Part shown: one piece after another, positions 1-7,997 of the stretch
Layout: the number at the start of each line of letters is the position of its first letter
Position numbering within the stretch: position 1 is the first letter of the stretch
DNA from: Yeosuana sp043876835
GTDB taxonomy: Bacteria > Bacteroidota > Bacteroidia > Flavobacteriales > Flavobacteriaceae
Reading direction: 5' to 3'
DNA: 64,000 nucleotides
NCBI RefSeq assembly: GCF_043876835.1
Contig: NZ_JBAWJZ010000001.1
Span: 513,929 to 577,928 of the forward strand
The notes under the pieces: model-generated
Told to the model about the DNA's origin: nothing
Database searches by the model: none
The model's input: only the letters and a program-made list of their open reading frames with translations
Position numbers and translations under genes: made by a program

Positions 1-1696
1 TTTCTTTTAATTGCTTGTTGAAGTTTTTCATCATTTCGTCCTGCTGCTTTTGCCGTTTAAGAAATGATTCCAATTTTTTCTTATCACTAAAATTCAACTC
101 CGATTTTTCCTTTTGGGTTTTAGATAATTCTTCAAGTTGCTTGTCTTGTTCTTCAAACTTTTTTAAAGATTTATTTAAATCCTTAATCGTTTCATTTTGC
201 ATATTAAGACTTCGTTGTTCCTCTTCTTCTTTGGTTCTCTTTCTGTAAGTAAACACATTGCTTTTAGTGCTTTTGAAATTATGAACAACATCGTTATCAA
301 AAACCTGAAAATACAAGTTATAACTAATGCCTTCTTCAATATTTAAATTATTTGGGAACGCTGTGATAAACTCAGAAATATTTGATGATGACACCGGAAT
401 ATTAAGATATTGCTTATTGCTTTCTTCCTCAAAAGGATAATACACCAATTGCAATTTGTTAAACCCATAATCATCGCTTAATTGACCATAAAAATATAGG
501 GTTTGCATATCAACACTATCTTTTTCAACTTTTAAATTAAGCTCAGGATATTCGTCTTTAATCACATTAATGCTAAAAGCTAATTTTTCATAATCTTTAA
601 GATGTTCGTTACTGGTGCTTAAACTATATTCAAAATCGTTATAAATCCTTTTTGATAACTCAAACTTATCATTATCTGTTTTTGAAAATGAAAGCGTATC
701 TTTAGAAAAAAGACTGACATTTTCAGTGGATTTGGTGTTAAGTTTCCAAGTAACATTAGTTCCCTCTGGAATAACCGCATTACCTGTACTTTTTAAAACT
801 TCTGACGGTTTATTAACATAAGAAGGATACTTTAAAAGCAGTTCAAAACTTAATAATGATGGAGCTTCAATGATATTCAAATCATATGGTTTTGAAGTCA
901 CATTATTGGCTGTTAACTCAAACTGGATATTCTCTTTAGGTTTAGAAAATACATATTCAAACTCTCCTACATTTTTTTGTTGCAAAAAATACGATTCATT
1001 GTTATAATGTATCTCAACGTTATTTGGCATTACGCTTCCTGAAACTGTGACATGAAGAATAAAATCAGTGTTCTCAATAACATTCAAATCGTTGTTTACA
1101 ACGTAAAATTGAAATGGCGCCGGTTGTTCGTAAGCCGTTTTATAATGTACTACTCTTTCAAAACTGTCACTAAACAAATTAAAATTACCTGTAACAAAAG
1201 TTATTAATATGATTATCAATGGAATAGCAGCATATTTGAAATATTTGAAATTGGTTTTAAAATTAATAGCCAACTTAAATGGTATCGGGCTTAGTTCGGT
1301 AGATTTTTGATTAATGCTAGCTAAAAGCAGTTCTGTTTTTGAAGTATCAGATTGAAGTTGCAGTACGTTAAGCAGCTTATCATTTACTTGTGGAAAATGT
1401 TTCCCAATAAGTTTTGAAGCGTATTCGTAATTTATACCTTTTTTAAGTTTTAAAAGTTTAGCAATAGGAAAAACTATAAACTTAATAACCAAAGCAATTT
1501 CAACACCAACAAACAACCAAAACAAAATAGTTCTGGCCAAAGAATTTAACCACAAAAAATATTCAATTAAAAGAGTAGCTAAAAAATATAACAAGCCCAA
1601 TGCAAAAAATAAAATAATTCCTTTTATCAGTTCATTGGTGTAATACTTTCTAATGAATCCTTCTAACTTATCTTGTATGTTTTTAAATCCCTCCAA
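1..1696 (-). CDS. DUF4175 family membrane protein, N-terminal 565 residues (runs off the window)
   Basis: The minus-strand frame is open from an in-frame TAG at 1697-1699 to the left edge, so about 565 codons of a longer protein are present. The only plausible start is the TTG at 1694-1696 directly after that stop; no ATG occurs near the N-terminus. Residues about 24-48 and 55-80 are hydrophobic helices and a third lies near residue 150. A long beta-rich extracytoplasmic part follows, then a Lys/Glu/Gln-rich probable coiled coil at the edge. Layout and wording match the large DUF4175 proteins of Bacteroidota (usually about 1,100 residues), whose function is unknown to me. It diverges from the AlkB-like gene. 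Confidence 0.75.
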   Translation of the reverse strand, partial: MEGFKNIQDKLEGFIRKYYTNELIKGIILFFALGLLYFLATLLIEYFLWLNSLARTILFWLFVGVEIALVIKFIVFPIAKLLKLKKGINYEYASKLIGKHFPQVNDKLLNVLQLQSDTSKTELLLASINQKSTELSPIPFKLAINFKTNFKYFKYAAIPLIIILITFVTGNFNLFSDSFERVVHYKTAYEQPAPFQFYVVNNDLNVIENTDFILHVTVSGSVMPNNVEIHYNNESYFLQQKNVGEFEYVFSKPKENIQFELTANNVTSKPYDLNIIEAPSLLSFELLLKYPSYVNKPSEVLKSTGNAVIPEGTNVTWKLNTKSTENVSLFSKDTLSFSKTDNDKFELSKRIYNDFEYSLSTSNEHLKDYEKLAFSINVIKDEYPELNLKVEKDSVDMQTLYFYGQLSDDYGFNKLQLVYYPFEEESNKQYLNIPVSSSNISEFITAFPNNLNIEEGISYNLYFQVFDNDVVHNFKSTKSNVFTYRKRTKEEEEQRSLNMQNETIKDLNKSLKKFEEQDKQLEELSKTQKEKSELNFSDKKKLESFLKRQKQQDEMMKNFNKQLKE

Positions 1697-1765
1697 CTAT
1701 ATTGTGTCTTTCTAATATCAACTATAACACACGAAATTACAATTTTATTTTAAGCTATAATTGAC

Positions 1766-1773
1766 TAAATTTG
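1766..1773 (+). promoter_or_regulatory. Possible -7 box for the AlkB-like gene
   Basis: TAAATTTG matches the Bacteroidota -7 consensus TAnnTTTG and lies about 50 bases before the ATG at 1824. No clear -33 TTG is seen at the usual 19-21-base spacing, so this is a weak call. Confidence 0.3.
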
Positions 1774-1823
1774 ATATAATTGGGCTAAATTCAACAAACA
1801 ACAAAGTAAACTGACTAAACTAA

Positions 1824-2867
1824 ATGAAAGATTTAAAATATTTAGCTGCATTCTCTATTCCTTTAGTGGCTTTTATTGGAATTTATATTAGAGGTGTTTA
1901 TTCATATTTAACACCTGTTTATGCTTTTGTTTTAATTCCTGTTTTAGAATTAATTTTTCCAGTTGACTCTTATAATATTTCAGAAGAAGAATCAAAAAAC
2001 AAATTAAAAAATAAGCTTTTTGATTGGTTGTTATATCTAAACTTTCCTGTTGTTTATGGATTGCTTTTTTATGCCTTGATAACGGTTAATTCAAAATTTT
2101 TAGATGCATATGAGTTTGTAGGTTTAATTATTTCTATTGGAATTGTTTTAGGAGTTAACGGTATTAATGTGGCTCATGAACTAGGACACAGACAAAAAAC
2201 TAATGAACGTTTTCTAGGAAAAGCATTGTTATTGCCTGCTTTATATATGCATTTTTATATTGAGCATAATTTTGGGCATCATTTGCATGCAGCGACCAAA
2301 GAAGATCCAGCTACAGCGAGATATAATCAAAACGTTTATTCTTTTTGGATTACATCAGTATTTAGACAATATTTTAATGCTTGGAATATTCAAAAAAATC
2401 TCCTAAAAAATAATGGGTTTCATTTTTTGTCTGTGAAAAACGATATGTTATGGTTTACTCTGTTTCAAGCGGTTTATCTTCTTACAGTTTATTTATTATA
2501 TAACTATACTGGATTTCTTTTTGCGTTGTTTTCGGCTATAACAGGTTTTATTTTACTGGAAACGGTAAACTATATTGAACACTATGGATTACTTCGTTTG
2601 AAAACTGCTTCTGGACGTTATGAGCGTGTAAAAGAAATTCATTCATGGAATTCTAATCACGTTATTGGAAGAATTGTTTTGTATGAATTAACAAGGCATA
2701 GTGATCATCATTATAAAACATCTAAGAAATATCAAATACTTGATTGTCACAAAGAAAGTCCACAGATGCCATTTGGATATCCAACCTCTATGGTTCTGGC
2801 AATGATTCCTCCTATTTGGTTTCGTATTATGAATAAACGCGTTCCACGTGAAATGATAGGCGCATAA
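1824..2867 (+). CDS. AlkB-type integral membrane di-iron hydroxylase (alkane 1-monooxygenase family)
   Basis: 347 residues with several hydrophobic helices and the histidine boxes of the membrane fatty-acid desaturase/hydroxylase superfamily: HELGH at 118-122, EHNFGHH at 147-153, NYIEHYG, and HSDHH at 292-296. The HELGH and NYIEHYG boxes with the long stretch after the second box are those of AlkB-like alkane/fatty-acyl omega-hydroxylases rather than of desaturases. Family members insert one oxygen into a terminal methyl group using a di-iron centre and electrons from rubredoxin or ferredoxin. No rubredoxin gene is nearby, so the substrate (alkane, fatty acid or lipid) is open. Monocistronic, divergent from the DUF4175 gene. 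Confidence 0.85.
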   Translation: MKDLKYLAAFSIPLVAFIGIYIRGVYSYLTPVYAFVLIPVLELIFPVDSYNISEEESKNKLKNKLFDWLLYLNFPVVYGLLFYALITVNSKFLDAYEFVGLIISIGIVLGVNGINVAHELGHRQKTNERFLGKALLLPALYMHFYIEHNFGHHLHAATKEDPATARYNQNVYSFWITSVFRQYFNAWNIQKNLLKNNGFHFLSVKNDMLWFTLFQAVYLLTVYLLYNYTGFLFALFSAITGFILLETVNYIEHYGLLRLKTASGRYERVKEIHSWNSNHVIGRIVLYELTRHSDHHYKTSKKYQILDCHKESPQMPFGYPTSMVLAMIPPIWFRIMNKRVPREMIGA

Positions 2868-2892
2868 TTATTCCTATTCATAAATATCCTTT

Positions 2893-2900
2893 TATCTTTG
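2893..2900 (+). promoter_or_regulatory. gltX -7 promoter box
   Basis: TATCTTTG fits TAnnTTTG and is followed 18 bases later by the gltX ATG, giving a short leader. There is no convincing -33 TTG. Confidence 0.4.
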
Positions 2901-2917
2901 CACAAAAATTACAAAGC

Positions 2918-4447
2918 ATGAGTAACAATGTTCGTGTGCGTTTTGCACCAAGTCCAACAGGTCCACTACATATTGGCGGTGTTCGTACAGCCTTATTCAA
3001 CTATTTATTTGCAAAAAAACATAACGGTACATTTATCTTAAGAATTGAAGATACCGATCAAAACAGATATGTTGAAGGTGCTGAACAGTATATTATTGAT
3101 GCTTTAAACTGGTGTAACATTCCTTATGATGAAGGCCCTGGAAAAGAAGGTGGATTTGGTCCTTACAGACAAAGTGAACGCAAAGAAATATATAAGCAAT
3201 ATGCTGAACAATTAATTGCTTCTGGAAATGCTTATTATGCCTTTGATACAGCTGAATCTTTAGATTTTCATAGAAAAGATCATGAAGAAAAAGGGAAAAC
3301 ATTTATTTACAATTGGCACAACAGAGAAAAGTTAACCAATTCTATTTCACTTTCTAAAGAAGAAGTTGAAAACCGACTTGCTAATGGCGACGAGTATGTA
3401 ATTAGATTTAAAATGTTGGATACTAAAAACGAAGAAGCTCAAGCAAGTATTTCAGCAACAGATATTGTTAGAGGTTATGTATCATTTCAAAAGGAAATTC
3501 TTGACGATAAAGTTTTGTTTAAAAGCGATGGCATGCCAACTTATCACTTAGCAAATATTGTTGATGACCATTTAATGGAAATTACTCATGTAATTCGCGG
3601 TGAAGAATGGTTACCTTCACTCCCACTTCATATAGCATTATACGATTCTTTTGGTTGGAAAGCTCCTGAATTTGCACACCTTCCTTTAATTTTAAAACCT
3701 ACCGGAACAGGAAAACTAAGCAAAAGAGATGGTGATAAATTAGGGTTTCCTGTATTTCCTTTACAATGGAACGATCCAAAATCGGGTGAATTATCTAGAG
3801 GTTATAAAGAAGATGGTTATTTTCCTGAAGCCATGATAAATTTCTTAGCCTTTTTAGGTTGGAACCCAGGAACTGAACAGGAACTGTTTTCTTTGGCGGA
3901 ATTAGTCAATTCTTTTGAATTAGAACGTGTTCATAAAGCTGGCGCTCGTTTTGATCCTGAAAAAATCAAATGGTTTAATCATCATTACATGCAAGAACAA
4001 AATAATGTTGAATTAGCAGAAGCATTTAAATTACAAAATGAAAAGTTAAGCGATATTGATGTTGATTATATTGCCTTGGTTGTTAATTTAATTAAAGAGC
4101 GTGCAACTTATATAAGCGATTTCTGGAATTTATCTCATTACTTTTTTGAGTCACCTAAAGCTTATGACGAAAAAGCATCTAAAAAAGCTTTTAAAGAAGG
4201 TACAAAAGAGACATTGTTACAATTGGTTTCAATTATAGATTCTATTAAAGATTTTTCTGTAGAAAATCTTCAAACAGAAATAAAAGGATGGATAACCACA
4301 AACAACATAGGTTTTGGACAAGTAATGATGCCTTTGCGCTTATCTTTGGTTGGCGAATTACAAGGGCCTGATGTATTTGATATTATGTTTATGATTGGAA
4401 AAGGCGAAACCAAAAAACGTCTTGAAAATGCTTTGGCAATTTTGTAA
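2918..4447 (+). CDS. gltX: Glutamyl-tRNA synthetase
   Basis: 509 residues, the usual length for class I GluRS. The Rossmann-fold signature HIGG is at residues 18-21 within a PSPTGPLHIGG context, and the second ATP-binding signature KLSKRDG is near residues 265-271. The enzyme charges tRNA-Glu with glutamate in the cytoplasm. A separate glnS at 8-10 kb implies a discriminating GluRS that need not charge tRNA-Gln. Its stop lies 6 bases from the end of the convergent beta-barrel gene. Confidence 0.97.
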   Translation: MSNNVRVRFAPSPTGPLHIGGVRTALFNYLFAKKHNGTFILRIEDTDQNRYVEGAEQYIIDALNWCNIPYDEGPGKEGGFGPYRQSERKEIYKQYAEQLIASGNAYYAFDTAESLDFHRKDHEEKGKTFIYNWHNREKLTNSISLSKEEVENRLANGDEYVIRFKMLDTKNEEAQASISATDIVRGYVSFQKEILDDKVLFKSDGMPTYHLANIVDDHLMEITHVIRGEEWLPSLPLHIALYDSFGWKAPEFAHLPLILKPTGTGKLSKRDGDKLGFPVFPLQWNDPKSGELSRGYKEDGYFPEAMINFLAFLGWNPGTEQELFSLAELVNSFELERVHKAGARFDPEKIKWFNHHYMQEQNNVELAEAFKLQNEKLSDIDVDYIALVVNLIKERATYISDFWNLSHYFFESPKAYDEKASKKAFKEGTKETLLQLVSIIDSIKDFSVENLQTEIKGWITTNNIGFGQVMMPLRLSLVGELQGPDVFDIMFMIGKGETKKRLENALAIL

Positions 4448-4453
4448 TGGTTT

Positions 4454-5140
4454 TTAAAAAGAAATTACGGCTCCTAAAACGAGCATAGATTGGTTGCCTT
4501 TAAAGCTTTTTTCACTGTTTCCAGATGTGTCTAAATTTTCACTGTTAAGTTTCTTTAGTATATTGGTAAACCCATATATATATTGAACTTTCAGACTAAT
4601 AAAATCCAATCCTGCAGAAGCGCCAATGGCGCCATTAATATTAAACTTAGAAATATCTGTAATATCAGCAGCTGATAAATTATTGTAATTGTTTATATAA
4701 TAAGCTTCTTGTGATTTATTTTTTAATTCCAGCTTTCCGTTATATTGAAGCATAGGTCCAACATCAATAGTAAAGTATCTTTGAATAATCTTAATGTGAC
4801 CCAATAAAGCCACTTGAGCTGTAAATAATTTATATTCTATAAATGCGTCTTCTGTACTTATTAAAGTTGGTCTTCCTAAAATGTTGATGTGATTTTCTGA
4901 AAGTTGCATACCAAAACTCATATTATACCACCTATTAGGTATATCAACCGTTGCCAAAAAGCCCCCTAAAAACCCTGTGACTTGCTCTGTTTCAAAATTA
5001 TCTGTTATAATATCAAATTTAGTGATAGCCCCATTAACACTAATGCCATTTGTTATGTGATAATTCCCTTTTTGGCTGTAACTTTTTGTAACAAAAGCAA
5101 TGCTTAAGACTACTAATAGGTAATTAAGTTTTTGTTTCAT
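4454..5140 (-). CDS. Predicted outer-membrane beta-barrel protein
   Basis: 228 residues from the ATG at 5140. A longer frame begins at 5158, but the internal Met starts a classic signal peptide (MKQKLNYLLVVLSIAF then cleavage near SYSQ), so the shorter form is preferred. The rest alternates hydrophobic and polar residues, with glycine-rich turns and a final strand ending in Phe (LVLGAVISF), typical of a small outer-membrane barrel. No specific family was recognised. It converges on gltX and diverges from the SPFH gene. Confidence 0.65.
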   Translation of the reverse strand: MKQKLNYLLVVLSIAFVTKSYSQKGNYHITNGISVNGAITKFDIITDNFETEQVTGFLGGFLATVDIPNRWYNMSFGMQLSENHINILGRPTLISTEDAFIEYKLFTAQVALLGHIKIIQRYFTIDVGPMLQYNGKLELKNKSQEAYYINNYNNLSAADITDISKFNINGAIGASAGLDFISLKVQYIYGFTNILKKLNSENLDTSGNSEKSFKGNQSMLVLGAVISF

Positions 5141-5215
5141 AAGTATTAGTAATATCAATCAAATATAACATAAATTTTGTATCTTAAACATTCTTAAAAT
5201 TTTAATGTAAAAGTC

Positions 5216-6145
5216 ATGAGTCAAATATTTTTTCCAGTTGTAGTCTTCTTTGGGGTTATTATTTTAATCTCTTCTTTCTTTATTGTAAAACAACAAACGG
5301 CAGCTATTATTGAGCGTTTTGGAAAATTCCAAAGTATTCGTAAATCTGGTCTTCAGCTAAAAATTCCTTTGGTTGATAGAATTGCTGGACGATTAAGTTT
5401 AAAAATTCAACAATTAGACGTCATTGTTGAAACCAAAACGTTGGACGATGTATTTGTAAAACTTAAGGTCTCTGTACAATATAAAGTACTTCCCGAAAAA
5501 GTTTATGACGCTTTTTATAAACTGGATTATCCACATGAACAAATTACTAGTTATGTATTCGATGTTGTTAGGGCTGAAGTTCCTAAAATGAAATTAGACG
5601 ATGTGTTTGTGAAAAAAGATGATATCGCCATTGCTGTAAAAACCGAGCTAAACGACGCCATGATGGAATATGGATATGATATTATTAGAACCTTGGTTAC
5701 CGATATTGATCCAGATGCACAAGTAAAAATAGCAATGAACAGAATTAATGCTGCAGACAGAGAAAAAACCGCTGCTCAATACGAAGGTGATGCAGCCAGA
5801 ATTTTAATTGTTGAAAAAGCAAAAGCTGAAGCTGAGAGCAAACGTTTACAAGGTCAAGGTATTGCCGACCAACGTAGAGAGATTGCTCGTGGTTTAGAAG
5901 AATCTGTTGATGTGTTAAACAGGGTTGGTATTAATTCTCAAGAAGCCTCTGCATTAATTGTAGTAACCCAACATTACGACACTTTACAATCGCTTGGTCA
6001 AGAAACAAACAGTAACTTAATTTTATTGCCTAATTCACCTCAAGCGGCAAGTAATATGTTGAATGATATGGTTGCGAGTTTTACTGCCAGTAATCAAATT
6101 GGAGAATCCATGAAAGAAGCAAAAAGAAACCCAAAAAAAAGATAA
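5216..6145 (+). CDS. SPFH/band 7 membrane protein, HIR (hypersensitive-induced response)-like
   Basis: 309 residues. One N-terminal membrane helix (about 7-25) precedes an SPFH domain (about 25-200), then an Ala/Glu/Lys-rich coiled coil containing KAEAESKRLQGQGIA. The stretches LDDVFVKK, SVQYKV, AFYKL and DIDPD, and the later VVTQHYDTL, closely recall plant HIR proteins more than FtsH-associated HflK/C or classic slipins. SPFH proteins form oligomeric membrane scaffolds; no partner such as a NfeD protein is adjacent, so the role here is unknown. The gene stands alone and ends before a hairpin terminator. Confidence 0.85.
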   Translation: MSQIFFPVVVFFGVIILISSFFIVKQQTAAIIERFGKFQSIRKSGLQLKIPLVDRIAGRLSLKIQQLDVIVETKTLDDVFVKLKVSVQYKVLPEKVYDAFYKLDYPHEQITSYVFDVVRAEVPKMKLDDVFVKKDDIAIAVKTELNDAMMEYGYDIIRTLVTDIDPDAQVKIAMNRINAADREKTAAQYEGDAARILIVEKAKAEAESKRLQGQGIADQRREIARGLEESVDVLNRVGINSQEASALIVVTQHYDTLQSLGQETNSNLILLPNSPQAASNMLNDMVASFTASNQIGESMKEAKRNPKKR

Positions 6146-6169
6146 ATAAGTATTGAATTTTATAAAACT

Positions 6170-6202
6170 AAAACCCTTTGAGAAACAATCTTAAAGGTTT
6201 TT
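6170..6202 (+). terminator. Hairpin terminator after the SPFH gene
   Basis: A stem of AAAACC..TTTGAG against CTTAAAGGTTTT, with one bulged C, is followed by a run of T. It can serve the SPFH gene and possibly the convergent minus-strand gene that ends at 6203. Confidence 0.55.
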
Positions 6203-7363
6203 TTAATTTTTAAATGGATGTCTTTCTTCCCATTCTTGAGATGGATTCATAAACATAAAAACTTGTTTTAATATTGCATTCGCAAAACCATTGGTCAATT
6301 TTAAATACATGTACATGCTTTCTGGTTTAGCGCCTACAGAACTTTTAATTTCCATTGCTGTTCTAGCGTAAACAACAGAGTTAAACTTATTCTTTATAGC
6401 AAAATAAGCCATGTCATAGAGCATATTTAAATATAATTGATTGGTGTGTTGATGTTCAGAATCGTAGCCTAAAAAATAGGTTTCTAAAGACTTGTTGTTA
6501 AGTATTAAAGAGTAAAAACCAATCAACTGATTGTCTAAATAATAACCAAAAATTCTAAAGTTCTCTTTTAAGTGTTGCTTTAAAGTTAAAAAATGATTTT
6601 TTGGTAAAATAAACGTGTTAAACGCTGCATTATTGGAAACATTCATGTACAATTCATAAATAGCTTCTGATTCTGACTTTAAGGTTTCTAAATCCAATTC
6701 TTTAACCAAAATATGGTTTCTTTTTTGTCTGGCTCGTTTAAAACGTGTTCTATATTTAGTTGTCATGTCTGATACATAATCGCTCTCATTTAACCATTCT
6801 TTTCTAGTCCTCATAATCATGTTTGGCTGGACTTTCATTTTATAAAACTTCTTTGATTGAAAAACTGGTTGTTCTAAATGTATAGCGTCATTTTCAAAAT
6901 AATCCTTGAAAAGAATTAATCGAATGGTCTTTCTCTTTTTAGTTTTTATCTGCTTGATCAATTCCTTGCAAGCATCAAAAATTTTTTCAAGAAAATCTGC
7001 TTGTTGAATCTCAGATTGATTAAAAAAAATTCCGTGTTGACCTGTATGTGTTAAGTTACCAACAACCAAGATATTCCCCTTTAAAACCTTTGACATTGCG
7101 TTTTGAGCAAACTCTTTAAAACACGAAACTCTTTCATGCCTAAACATATCTTTTAGATATAATTGAACGCGTTGAATTATAGCTATTCCAATTAATTTGT
7201 CCAATTTAAAAACGCCAACATAATAGATACAAATAGTATCTGGACATGCTTTTTCAAAAGCTTCTAAATATTGTGTCTGTAAGAATAAATCGTGCTTGGT
7301 TAAGTCATTCCATTGAGTTTTTGGAAGCTTGCTTACTGAGTTATATAGTTTATATTCTATCAA
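6203..7363 (-). CDS. FemAB/BioF2-like GNAT-fold protein
   Basis: 386 residues with no signal peptide. The fold signs are two GNAT-like halves. The C-terminal half has the pattern seen in Acetyltransf_6/FemAB proteins: a basic segment (TKYRTRFKRARQKRN), then ELYMNVSNNAAF, then FRIFGYYLDNQLIGFYSLILNN and a YFLGYD strand. Relatives use acyl-CoA or aminoacyl-tRNA donors in wall, lipid or exopolysaccharide synthesis, but the substrate cannot be read from sequence. It lies downstream of the DUF1761 gene but is separated from it by a terminator, so it is probably transcribed alone. Confidence 0.6.
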   Translation of the reverse strand: MIEYKLYNSVSKLPKTQWNDLTKHDLFLQTQYLEAFEKACPDTICIYYVGVFKLDKLIGIAIIQRVQLYLKDMFRHERVSCFKEFAQNAMSKVLKGNILVVGNLTHTGQHGIFFNQSEIQQADFLEKIFDACKELIKQIKTKKRKTIRLILFKDYFENDAIHLEQPVFQSKKFYKMKVQPNMIMRTRKEWLNESDYVSDMTTKYRTRFKRARQKRNHILVKELDLETLKSESEAIYELYMNVSNNAAFNTFILPKNHFLTLKQHLKENFRIFGYYLDNQLIGFYSLILNNKSLETYFLGYDSEHQHTNQLYLNMLYDMAYFAIKNKFNSVVYARTAMEIKSSVGAKPESMYMYLKLTNGFANAILKQVFMFMNPSQEWEERHPFKN

Positions 7364-7373
7364 GGCAAAAAAA

Positions 7374-7405
7374 TAAAGACTGAAAACATATGCAATCAGT
7401 CTTTA
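7374..7405 (-). terminator. Terminator of the DUF1761 gene
   Basis: A perfect 10-bp stem (TAAAGACTGA at 7374-7383 and TCAGTCTTTA at 7396-7405) is followed, in the minus direction, by a run of U residues. It separates the DUF1761 gene from the GNAT-like gene. Confidence 0.75.
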
Positions 7406-7428
7406 ATAATATTAAAAGTTTACAAAAA

Positions 7429-7911
7429 TTATTTCCACCCACAAATAATGGCCCCCATAACGGTTAAGGTTACAATCCAATAACCACTATTTATAAAAAT
7501 ATATTTAGCGCTTTTACGTTCAAATAAAGCATTGGTTCCTATAATTGGTAGTGCGATAAACAATCCTGATATAAAACCATGTAAAGCACCGTGTTTAAAA
7601 GATCTAAAAACATCTCCATAATCGGCCATAAAAGCAGTATACGATGGAAGTCCTTTTGTTGGGTCTCCACCAACTAAGCTCAATGCTCCATATTGATGGA
7701 TTACAATAGGTTGTAAAATAAAAGCTAACATAAAAGCAAACAATAAAGCTAATCCAAAAATTTTAGCCATATTACCGCCTTTTATTTGTTCTTCTGTCAT
7801 GCCTGCAGCTTGCATCCAAGCATTTCCAAATACTTTTGGATTATACCAGATAAATCCAACTACCAGTGCAGAAATTGCCGCAACCAGTATTGCTAAAAAA
7901 TTCATTTCCAT
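7429..7911 (-). CDS. DUF1761 family integral membrane protein
   Basis: 160 residues with four hydrophobic helices, near 5-25, 50-72, 108-128 and 135-157. The N-terminal signature FIWYNPKVFGNAWMQ followed by a Met/Thr/Glu-rich loop is characteristic of DUF1761 proteins. No biochemical role is established for the family as far as I know. Monocistronic, with its own terminator. Confidence 0.8.
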   Translation of the reverse strand: MEMNFLAILVAAISALVVGFIWYNPKVFGNAWMQAAGMTEEQIKGGNMAKIFGLALLFAFMLAFILQPIVIHQYGALSLVGGDPTKGLPSYTAFMADYGDVFRSFKHGALHGFISGLFIALPIIGTNALFERKSAKYIFINSGYWIVTLTVMGAIICGWK

Positions 7912-7997
7912 AATATTATTGTTTTAGTTTGATATTAAATATAACTAAAATTATAATATCAAGATATTTTTTAGTTTGAAAAAGAAGTGTTAACAAA

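Noticed and set aside
15..248. Plus-strand ORF of 77 residues at the left edge
   Set aside because: It is the antisense of the DUF4175 coiled-coil region; Ser/Phe/Leu-rich composition reflects the reverse of Lys/Glu/Gln codons.
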